This document shows, one piece after another, positions 1 through 4,781 of a stretch of 7,349 nt of DNA (within the stretch, counting starts at the first letter, position 1; each line of letters starts with the position of its first letter). A program made the translations under genes and the position numbers. The notes beneath the pieces were generated by a model. It had not been told where the DNA came from and ran no database searches. It saw only the letters and a list, made by a program, of their open reading frames with translations. The DNA is from Candidatus Woesearchaeota archaeon (lineage in GTDB: Archaea > Nanobdellota > Nanobdellia > Woesearchaeales > UBA11576). The stretch spans positions 1-7,349 of the forward strand of contig JAHWIS010000032.1 in the NCBI GenBank assembly GCA_019322385.1, given 5' to 3'.

Positions 1-587
1 TTGTCCTCAAGTGTCTTGAGATGAAGCTCAAGCTCCTTAAGCATCTCTGCTTTTGACTGTACCTTTTCGACTATTGGTTCCTGCCTGCCCTTGATCCTGC
101 GCTCTATCTCCCTTATCTTCTTCTGTCTCTCTTCGCCTGTCTCTGAGATCTTGATATGCGCTGCAGCCAAGGCTTCTCTTAATTCAAGAATCTTCCTGTC
201 TCGATCTTCTAATTCTTGGGCATATTCCCTGCCGATCGCTATGAGCTTCTTTGACAGGTCCTCGACCATGCTTCTTAATTCACCTATCTGCCTTGTCTCT
301 CTTCTCTGCTCTTCCAATATCTTCTCATCATCAGGTATGAGCTCCCTGACAACAGACTCCAAAGAGCCGAACTCCTGCTCTATTGTCTTTTTTGTAGAAC
401 GCTTGTTGAGTGAGACTGATTTTATCCTGTCAAGCTTTTCTTTTACCTTCTGCTTCTTTACAGATCTTTCCTCTGCTTTGTTTGCAGAAACAGAAAGGTG
501 CCTGACAAAACGCCTCATCTTCCTCGGGTGCAGCTCATCCTTCTCTATTGGAGCTGCTTTCAGCTCAGGGTAATCTTCTTCTGCCAT
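1..587 (-). CDS. coiled-coil protein of unknown function (partial, runs off the left edge)
   Basis: Reading the minus strand from the ATG at 587-585 gives an open frame of 195 codons with no stop before the window edge, so the C-terminus is missing. A strong Shine-Dalgarno GGAGG (600-596) lies 8 bases before the ATG, which fixes the start. The product starts MAEEDYPELKAAPIEKDEL, then has a basic segment (about residues 22-70, rich in Lys and Arg). From about residue 90 to the end it is almost continuous charged helix with heptad-like spacing (for example EEQRRETRQIGELRSMVEDL), predicted coiled coil. There is no signal peptide or membrane segment. It starts 49 bases after the stop of another coiled-coil gene on the same strand, so the two are probably co-transcribed. 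I do not recognise the family. A structural or scaffold role is only a guess from composition. The plus-strand frame over 91-573 is its shadow. Confidence 0.85.
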   Translation of the reverse strand, partial: MAEEDYPELKAAPIEKDELHPRKMRRFVRHLSVSANKAEERSVKKQKVKEKLDRIKSVSLNKRSTKKTIEQEFGSLESVVRELIPDDEKILEEQRRETRQIGELRSMVEDLSKKLIAIGREYAQELEDRDRKILELREALAAAHIKISETGEERQKKIREIERRIKGRQEPIVEKVQSKAEMLKELELHLKTLED

Positions 588-636
588 GCTCAAAACCTCC
601 TGGTTTTGGCACCATTAAAATCTTCGATTTTCATGG

Positions 637-1206
637 TTATTTCATCAACCCGCCGAGAATGCTCTTCTTTTCTCCGCCTTCAGGTGGAATGCCAGGCGGG
701 GGCATAGGGCTTGGAGGCGCCATAGGCGGCAGCCCTGCAGGCTCCATACCTTCAGGCTCTGTAATAGGCGGAGCTCCTGGAGGTGGCATATAACTTGGAG
801 GCGGTGTCGGTCTAGGACCTCCTCCTAACGGAGGCAGTCTTGGCTTTGGCGCTTCTGTCTTTTCACCGATCTCTTCCAGCTTTTCCTTGACCATGTCAGC
901 GATCGCCACAATGCCTTTCGCGATCTTCTGGTTCTGGTCGATAAGCATATCCATCTTCTCGCTCAATGGACCTATCTGTTTCCCGATGGCCTCTGCCTCA
1001 TGCTCCTCAAGCTTCATGTCATCAGCAGCCTGCTTGAACACTTCCAACATCACGTTCAGGCTCTTGTTGAGATTATCGATACTGGATTGTAGATTCTCTC
1101 CAGATTCAGAACCTTCAAGAGGATTCTTCTTCAAACGGTCAAGCTCTCTCTTCAGAGTCAAGAACTCTTTCTTAGAAACAATGGCATATTCATCTTCTTC
1201 TGGCAA
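637..1206 (-). CDS. coiled-coil protein with proline-rich C-terminal tail, unknown function
   Basis: Encodes about 189 residues. I chose the TTG at 1206-1204 because GGGGTG (1218-1213) lies six bases upstream and can form about six pairs with the archaeal anti-SD. A GTG at 1215, three codons earlier, overlaps that site and has only an A-rich run before it. Domains from the TTG: a short charged helix (about 8-28, KKEFLTLKRELDRLKK), a Gly/Ser linker, and a long helix (about 38-115) with hydrophobic heptads. Next comes a Pro/Gly/Met-rich disordered tail (about 120-177, with PPPSYMPPPGAPP and MPPPGIPPEGG), ending in a basic-hydrophobic tip, KKSILGGLMK. There is no Cys and no membrane segment. It is first in a two-gene operon with the coiled-coil gene at 587. 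The family is not recognised. The shape (helical rod plus flexible proline tail) suggests a scaffold or membrane-peripheral protein, which is inference. Confidence 0.85.
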   Translation of the reverse strand: MPEEDEYAIVSKKEFLTLKRELDRLKKNPLEGSESGENLQSSIDNLNKSLNVMLEVFKQAADDMKLEEHEAEAIGKQIGPLSEKMDMLIDQNQKIAKGIVAIADMVKEKLEEIGEKTEAPKPRLPPLGGGPRPTPPPSYMPPPGAPPITEPEGMEPAGLPPMAPPSPMPPPGIPPEGGEKKSILGGLMK

Positions 1207-1253
1207 TGTAAGCACCCCTTTTCTTTTTTTTGTGCAAAATTAAACATAATAAT

Positions 1254-1266
1254 TAGTTTGAAACTA
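1254..1266. repeat. 13-bp inverted repeat at the predicted start site of the minus-strand operon
   Basis: TAGTTT-G-AAACTA, perfect 6-base arms around one central base. It lies between the TATA-like box at 1277-1284 and the predicted start site near 1254, where archaeal repressors often bind. The sequence does not match the palindrome at 1394-1409, so a different regulator would be expected. Arms this short in AT-rich DNA can arise by chance. Confidence 0.35.
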
Positions 1267-1276
1267 GGGGCTGAAC

Positions 1277-1284
1277 TTTATAAA
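1277..1284 (-). promoter_or_regulatory. TATA-like box of the minus-strand coiled-coil operon
   Basis: TTTATAAA, itself palindromic, with an A-rich BRE-like stretch (CAGAAATC) just upstream on the minus strand. Placing the start site about 27 bases on puts transcription near 1254, giving a leader of about 48 bases that contains the GGGGTG ribosome site. Because the box is symmetrical it could also act rightward, but the plus-strand gene has a better placed box at 1380. Confidence 0.5.
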
Positions 1285-1379
1285 GATTTCTGTTTTAATT
1301 ATGGGTTATAGGCGTTTTGCACTTAGAATTTGCTTGGGAGAGGGGCTGTGATTGATTGTTGTTGTGGAAGATACAAAAA

Positions 1380-1387
1380 TTTAAATA
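1380..1387 (+). promoter_or_regulatory. TATA-like box of the DUF134/permease/NifX operon
   Basis: TTTAAATA preceded by the A-rich ACAAAAA (BRE-like). It begins 31 bases before the ATG at 1411, so transcription should begin at or within a few bases of the start codon, meaning a leaderless mRNA. No Shine-Dalgarno lies before that ATG, which agrees. The same octamer sits 32 bases before the ATG at 3582. Confidence 0.6.
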
Positions 1388-1393
1388 TTAGTT

Positions 1394-1409
1394 ATGAATA
1401 TATATTCAT
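1394..1409. promoter_or_regulatory. 16-bp perfect palindrome, candidate operator
   Basis: ATGAATATATATTCAT reads identically on both strands (all eight pairs checked). It fills the space between the TATA-like box (1380-1387) and the ATG (1411), covering the predicted start site. A dimeric helix-turn-helix protein bound here would block polymerase. The first gene of the operon encodes such a protein, so autoregulation is the simplest reading (inference). AT-rich DNA raises the chance expectation, but perfect symmetry over 16 bases at this exact spot is notable. Confidence 0.55.
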
Positions 1410-1410
1410 T

Positions 1411-1917
1411 ATGGTAAGGCCAAGAAGACATAGATGGGTAAGGCATGAGCCTGGTGTAACATACTTCAAGCCGCAGGGTGTCAAGCTCCGCGGACTGGAA
1501 AGGATAGACCTCAATATAGAGGAGCTTGAAGCTGTCCGTCTGAAGGATCACCAGAACCTTGACCAGAACACTGCAGCAATGCGGATGAAGGTGTCGCAGC
1601 CTACATTCCACAGGATATATTCAGATGCACGGGCGAAAATCGCCAGGGCATTGGTTGAAGGACTTGCCATAAAGATACACGGGGGTGTATACAAAATGCC
1701 AGGAAGAGATCGAACAGGACCTCAAGGACAAGGGCCTAGGACAGGAAGAGGTCAAGGACCTTGCGGAAGGGGTCGAGGAGTTGGAAGAGGTCAAGGAAGG
1801 GGATTCGGCTGGAGACGCACTGCAGATGTACAGCAGCTGACCAAGGAAGAAGAGAAGAGACTGCTAGAGGAAGAGAGGCAGGAGATAGAGAAAAGATTAA
1901 AAGAGATAGAAGAATAG
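1411..1917 (+). CDS. DUF134 (UPF0251) helix-turn-helix protein fused to a DUF5320-like Gly/Arg-rich tail
   Basis: 168 residues, probably a cytoplasmic DNA-binding regulator. Residues 1-93 match the UPF0251/DUF134 pattern: MVRPRRHRWV, then VTYFKPQGVKL, IEELEAVRLKDHQNLDQ and a helix-turn-helix at about 50-79 (AAMRMKVSQPTFHRIYSDAR). Residues 96-136 carry MPGRDRTGPQGQGPRTGRG and further GRGQG repeats with one Cys (118). This resembles the N-terminal signature of DUF5320 proteins, which are often encoded beside NifX-like genes. Residues 141-168 are a charged coiled coil, also typical of DUF5320 ends. I took the ATG at 1411, not the upstream ATG at 1330, because DUF134 proteins begin here and the 27 extra codons would cover the promoter and palindrome. 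The permease gene follows after 9 bases. Regulation is probably autogenous through 1394-1409. What it senses is unknown; metal or redox state is a guess from the neighbours. Confidence 0.88.
   Translation: MVRPRRHRWVRHEPGVTYFKPQGVKLRGLERIDLNIEELEAVRLKDHQNLDQNTAAMRMKVSQPTFHRIYSDARAKIARALVEGLAIKIHGGVYKMPGRDRTGPQGQGPRTGRGQGPCGRGRGVGRGQGRGFGWRRTADVQQLTKEEEKRLLEEERQEIEKRLKEIEE
1702..1797 (+). repeat. four imperfect 15-base repeats coding for Gly-Arg units
   Basis: Copies of roughly GGAAGRGRTCRAGGA begin at 1702, 1744, 1765 and 1783. Those at 1744-1758 and 1783-1797 are identical (GGAAGAGGTCAAGGA). They encode the GRDRT, GRGQG, GRGRG and GRGQG units of the regulator's tail. The tail therefore seems to have grown by short tandem duplication and may vary in length between strains. 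Confidence 0.7.
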
Positions 1918-1926
1918 GCTAACGAC

Positions 1927-2355
1927 ATGGATGAAAACCAAAGCTTCAAGGAGGCGCTAAGGAAATCAGCAAGATCTATCTGGATGAGCTTCCCGATACT
2001 GATAGGGGCAGTGCTGCTTGTGAGCCTTTCAAGCGCATTGATACCGAAGGAAGCTATCGCAGGATTCTTCAGCGCAATACCTTTTTTGGATTCGCTTATC
2101 GGAGGGGCAGTGGGAAGCATACTCGCAGGCAACCCAATAACAAGCTACATCATAGGGGGAGAGCTGCTTGAACAAGGGGTCAGCCTTGCAGCAGTCACTG
2201 CTTTCCTTGTAGCGTGGGTGACTGTCGGGCTTGTGCAACTGCCGGCAGAGTCGATGCTGCTCGGAAGAAGGTTCGCAATAGTCAGGAACATCGTAAGCTT
2301 TGTCTTTGCGGTCGTGATAGCTTACGTGACTGTCGGGATAATGGGATTGATATGA
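1927..2355 (+). CDS. half-size permease of the COG0701/DUF318 type, first subunit
   Basis: 142 residues, an integral membrane protein with about four membrane segments (about 18-38, 55-78, 87-107 and 119-141). The signature is GNPITSYIIGGELLEQGV (about 68-85) followed by AFLVAWVTVGLVQLPAES, which I recognise as the predicted-permease family COG0701/DUF318, the wider family of ArsP and YraQ. Full-length members are about 300-350 residues with two related halves, so this is half size. The next gene supplies a second half and overlaps this one by four bases (ATGA at 2352-2355), suggesting translational coupling and a heterodimer. There is no convincing Shine-Dalgarno before the ATG, which follows the regulator's stop by 9 bases, so translation may be coupled to the regulator. 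The substrate is unknown; metalloid, metal-thiol or sulfur compounds are possible. It has no cysteine, so it is unlikely to bind metal through thiolates itself. Confidence 0.85.
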   Translation: MDENQSFKEALRKSARSIWMSFPILIGAVLLVSLSSALIPKEAIAGFFSAIPFLDSLIGGAVGSILAGNPITSYIIGGELLEQGVSLAAVTAFLVAWVTVGLVQLPAESMLLGRRFAIVRNIVSFVFAVVIAYVTVGIMGLI

Positions 2356-2861
2356 AGAAAACAGAAAAAAGCTATGCAGGATGGTATTTTTTAGGGATTG
2401 TCATAGTTATATACGCAGCTGTTGCTTTGTTCAGCATAGATACTTTGATGAAGAGCCTTGTGTTCTTCTGGCAGATCATCAAGAAAGTGTTCTGGGTATT
2501 CCTGCTTGTGTTCGCATTGCTTGTAGTGATCAATTACTTTATCAAGCCTAAGACAATAGTGAAGCATCTCGGCAAGAAAGCAGGGGCAAAAGGATGGCTC
2601 ATAGCGCTTATCAGCGGGATAATATCAACAGGGCCAATATATTTGTGGTATCCTCTGCTCAATGAGATGCAGAAGCATGGCGTAAGGAACGGCTATGTAG
2701 CTACATTCCTCTACAACAGGGCGATAAAGCCTGCGTTGCTTCCTCTTTTCATATTCTATTTCGGAATAGCATATACTGTCGTGCTTACTGTAGTAATGCT
2801 TTTTGCATCTATATTGCAAGGTTATGTCGTCGAAAAAATCGTGGAGGGTGGTAAAAGATGA
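2352..2861 (+). CDS. half-size permease of the COG0701/DUF318 type, second subunit
   Basis: 169 residues. The ATG at 2352 overlaps the previous stop as ATGA; the frame stays open upstream to 2214, but that would run deep inside the previous gene. Membrane segments lie at about 11-29, 44-64, 82-104, 117-137 and 138-158. The motif STGPIYLWYPLLNEMQKHGV (about 92-111) followed by ATFLYNRAIKPALLPLF resembles the motif in the first half: P-I near the start, then G-V, A-x-F-L and L-P. That is expected if the halves come from an old internal duplication. Residues 66-81 (KPKTIVKHLGKKAGAK) form a basic loop, probably cytoplasmic. It ends in an ATGA overlap with the next gene. It likely forms one transporter with the first half. 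The protein has no Cys. Confidence 0.85.
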   Translation: MKKTEKSYAGWYFLGIVIVIYAAVALFSIDTLMKSLVFFWQIIKKVFWVFLLVFALLVVINYFIKPKTIVKHLGKKAGAKGWLIALISGIISTGPIYLWYPLLNEMQKHGVRNGYVATFLYNRAIKPALLPLFIFYFGIAYTVVLTVVMLFASILQGYVVEKIVEGGKR

Positions 2862-3151
2862 AGATAGCTGTAGCTTCAACCGGAAAGGATGAGGAGTCTG
2901 AAGTGAGCCTGATAAGCGGAAGGGCAGAGTATTACCTGATATTTGAGGATGGAAAGCTGGTGAAGACAATAAGCAACCCGTTCAAGATAGGCGGGGGTGG
3001 AGCAGGACCTTCAGTAGTGCAGATGCTGTCCAACGAAGGGGTCGAGAAGGTGGTGAGCGGACGCTTCGGCCCAAAGATGGTCGACGCAATGGAAGAGAAA
3101 GGCATCAAGTATGAAGAAGTTGAGGGTAAGAAAGTCAAAGAGGTTGTCTAG
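2858..3151 (+). CDS. small NifX/NifB-C-like protein (PF02579), lacking Cys and His
   Basis: 97 residues, cytoplasmic. The dinitrogenase iron-molybdenum cofactor fold shows in MKIAVASTGKDEESEVS at the start, then SGRAEYYLIFEDGK, a glycine-rich turn (IGGGGAGPSVVQML), VEKVVSGRFGPKMVDAMEEK and a short C-terminal strand. Family members are usually about 100-130 residues and bind metal-sulfur clusters (NifX and NafY bind FeMo-co; the orange protein binds a Mo-Cu cluster). This copy has no cysteine or histidine at all, so it may be a partner of the next protein, not a cluster carrier. The ATG overlaps the permease stop (ATGA 2858-2861), with GGAGG at 2843-2847, ten bases upstream. The next gene starts one base after its stop codon. 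Confidence 0.85.
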   Translation: MKIAVASTGKDEESEVSLISGRAEYYLIFEDGKLVKTISNPFKIGGGGAGPSVVQMLSNEGVEKVVSGRFGPKMVDAMEEKGIKYEEVEGKKVKEVV

Positions 3152-3152
3152 A

Positions 3153-3512
3153 TTGGCCAAGATAGTTATCCCTACTGACGGAAAAGACGGACTTGATGAG
3201 AAAGTGGCCATGCACTTCGGAAGATGCGAGACATACACATTCCTTGACGAGGATGGGAAGGTGCTTGAAGTGATAGACAACACGAGCGCTCACATGGGAG
3301 GCACAGGCCTGCCTCCTGAACTGATGAAAAAGCATGGCGCAGATGTACTTCTCTGCAGAGGGCTTGGCGGAAGGGCATTGCAGATGTGCAGAGAGCTGGG
3401 GATTGAGGTATATGTCTGCCAGGCAGATACAGTGAAAGAGATATTCAGCATGTGGAAATCCGCAGGTTTGAAGCAGGCGGGCGCTGAAGACACTTGTAGG
3501 CACGAACATTGA
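3153..3512 (+). CDS. NifX/NifB-C-like protein (PF02579) with a Cys/His C-terminal tail
   Basis: 119 residues from a TTG start at 3153. GAGGT (3140-3144) sits eight bases before it, and the protein then begins (M)AKIVIPTDGKDGLDEKVA, where family members begin. The ATG at 3111 would add 14 basic residues and overlap the previous gene by 41 bases, so I rejected it. Motifs: DEKVAMHFGRCETYTFLDED (about 15-34), HMGGTGLPPELMKKHGADVL, CRGLGGRALQMCRELGIEVY and a C-terminal CRHEH (115-119). It contains five Cys (25, 68, 79, 89, 115) and five His (21, 47, 61, 117, 119), in sharp contrast to the Cys/His-free paralogue before it. That set fits binding of a metal or iron-sulfur/heterometal cluster in the cytoplasm. 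No nif genes are nearby, so the cargo is probably not FeMo-co. It is the last gene before the promoter at 3550. Confidence 0.87.
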   Translation: MAKIVIPTDGKDGLDEKVAMHFGRCETYTFLDEDGKVLEVIDNTSAHMGGTGLPPELMKKHGADVLLCRGLGGRALQMCRELGIEVYVCQADTVKEIFSMWKSAGLKQAGAEDTCRHEH

Positions 3513-3549
3513 GATGAAGGCTTCAAGCCAAACCAAAACTTCAATAAGA

Positions 3550-3557
3550 TTTAAATA
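3550..3557 (+). promoter_or_regulatory. TATA-like box of the thioredoxin-CcdA fusion gene
   Basis: TTTAAATA preceded by CAATAAGA, beginning 32 bases before the ATG at 3582, so the predicted start site falls at about 3578-3582. A GAGG at 3573-3576, five bases before the ATG, would be mostly upstream of the transcript start. It could still serve mRNA reading through from the operon in front. The box and spacing are almost the same as at 1380. Confidence 0.55.
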
Positions 3558-3580
3558 TCTCCTGTGTAAAAAGAGGATAT
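3555..3580. repeat. imperfect inverted repeat between TATA box and start codon
   Basis: ATATCTCCT (3555-3563) and AGAGGATAT (3572-3580) are inverted copies matching at 7 of 9 positions, eight bases apart. They fill the space between the TATA-like box and the ATG at 3582, the same place as the perfect palindrome upstream of 1411, but with a different sequence. It may be an operator half-site pair or chance. Confidence 0.3.
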
Positions 3581-3581
3581 C

Positions 3582-4742
3582 ATGAAAAAGCTTCCCATAC
3601 TGATTGCAGTGCTGCTCTTATTCAGTACAGCGCTTGTGTTTGCACAGGAAGAGCATCATGAATTAGATTTAGTGTTCTTCTATGGTAGGGGATGCCCGCA
3701 CTGCTCCCGTGAGGAAGTGTTCCTTGAAGATATGCAGGAGAAATATCCTGAACTGAATGTCCATTCTTATGAGATCTACTTTGACCAGGAGAACAGGGAA
3801 TTGTGGGAAGACCTTGCAGACGCTTTCGGCAAGAAGATAGAAGGCGTTCCCACTACATTCATCAACGGCAAGGTGGTTGTCGGGTTCAGCGATGCTCTTG
3901 GAAGGACGATCGAGCAGGAGATAAAGCACTGCGCTGAGGTCGGCTGCGAATCGCCTCTTGTAAAGGTAGGCCTTGAAATGCCTCAGAACGAGACAGTCAT
4001 GATTGAAGGTGATCAGTCGCCTGGTGAGGATCCTGGAAAGACATATGCAAAAGAGAAGCTGACTCTCGGAGCTGTCTTGACTGCAGCAGCAGTCGATGCG
4101 ATCAATCCCTGCGCTTTTGCTGTTCTTATAATATTGCTTACTACAATACTTGCAGCAGGAGCAAAGAAACGGGTGCTTGCAGCAGGGCTTGCTTTTACAT
4201 TGTCAATCTATATATCCTATTTGCTCATGGGTATTGGTTTGTTTTCTGCAATACGTGCTGCAGGAGTGACTCATGTGTTCTATTCAGTGGTTGCAGTGCT
4301 TGCATTATTGGTCGGCTTGTTCAACCTGAAGGATTATCTGTGGTACGGCAAATGGTTTATCATGGAAGTGCCTCACTCTTGGAGGCCTAAGATGAAGGCT
4401 GTGCTGAAAGGAGTGACTTCAGTGCCAGGGGCTTTCTTGATAGGGTTTGTGATCAGTCTGTTCTTATTGCCATGCACATCAGGGCCGTATATTGTTATCC
4501 TTGGTCTGTTGGCAAAGACAGCTACACGAGGATATGCACTCGGGATGCTGCTGCTGTACAACCTCATATTTATCCTGCCAATGCTCATCATAACACTGGC
4601 GATCTACTTCGGCTTCACGACAACAGCAAAGGCTGAGGAGTGGCGGACCAGGAAGCTGAAGGTCCTGCACCTGATAGCTGGCGTGATAATGCTGCTGTTG
4701 GGTATTGGTATGTTTGTTGCTATGGGATTAGGGTATGTCTAG
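3582..4742 (+). CDS. secreted thioredoxin domain fused to CcdA/DsbD-type membrane domain
   Basis: 386 residues. A signal sequence or first membrane anchor (about 1-21, MKKLPILIAVLLLFSTALVF) is followed by a thioredoxin-fold domain outside the cytoplasm: FFYGRGCPHC with active-site Cys 38 and 41, and the cis-proline loop EGVPTTFINGK (Pro 90). Cys 117 and 122 may form another pair. From about 160 there are roughly six membrane segments of the CcdA/DsbD family, with the two conserved cysteines in AINPCAFA (Cys 177) and LFLLPCTSGPY (Cys 298). Such proteins carry electrons from cytoplasmic thioredoxin through the membrane to extracytoplasmic thiols. Here the donor domain and its acceptor are one chain. 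It has its own promoter, and the gap to the previous gene is 69 bases. Likely partners are cell-surface thiol proteins or metal-thiolates handled by the upstream permease (inference). Cytochrome c maturation is a less specific alternative. Confidence 0.9.
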   Translation: MKKLPILIAVLLLFSTALVFAQEEHHELDLVFFYGRGCPHCSREEVFLEDMQEKYPELNVHSYEIYFDQENRELWEDLADAFGKKIEGVPTTFINGKVVVGFSDALGRTIEQEIKHCAEVGCESPLVKVGLEMPQNETVMIEGDQSPGEDPGKTYAKEKLTLGAVLTAAAVDAINPCAFAVLIILLTTILAAGAKKRVLAAGLAFTLSIYISYLLMGIGLFSAIRAAGVTHVFYSVVAVLALLVGLFNLKDYLWYGKWFIMEVPHSWRPKMKAVLKGVTSVPGAFLIGFVISLFLLPCTSGPYIVILGLLAKTATRGYALGMLLLYNLIFILPMLIITLAIYFGFTTTAKAEEWRTRKLKVLHLIAGVIMLLLGIGMFVAMGLGYV

Positions 4743-4744
4743 AA

Positions 4745-4772
4745 TTCTTTTTTGTTAATTAAAAGAAAAAAA
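4745..4772. terminator. likely bidirectional terminator between convergent genes
   Basis: The 39-base gap between the fusion gene and the thermosome gene holds TTCTTTT (4745-4751) and its inverted copy AAAAGAA (4761-4767), around a 9-base loop. The plus strand has a run of six T (4748-4753). The minus strand has a run of seven T (complement of 4766-4772). U-runs are the main archaeal termination signal, so each transcript would end on its own run. The stem is all A/T but one pair and weak. Confidence 0.5.
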
Positions 4773-4781
4773 TTAAGATAG

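Noticed and set aside
589..634. 14-codon minus-strand frame (MKIEDFNGAKTRRF) filling the gap between the two coiled-coil genes and ending just before the second ATG.
   Set aside because: It has no ribosome site of its own, and its Arg-Arg codons are simply the AGGAGG Shine-Dalgarno of the next gene. A leader-peptide role cannot be supported from sequence alone.
1330..1410. In-frame extension of the DUF134 gene from an ATG at 1330.
   Set aside because: The 27 residues do not fit the family N-terminus and would translate through the TATA box and palindrome.
3519..3529. GGCTTCAAGCC, an 11-base inverted repeat after the NifX-like operon.
   Set aside because: As RNA it gives only a three-pair stem with a five-base loop and no T-run follows, so it is not a convincing terminator. 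Chance is likely.
3135..3544. Several minus-strand frames opposite the second NifX-like gene.
   Set aside because: They overlap one another in different frames, lack ribosome sites, and lie opposite a clear PF02579 gene.
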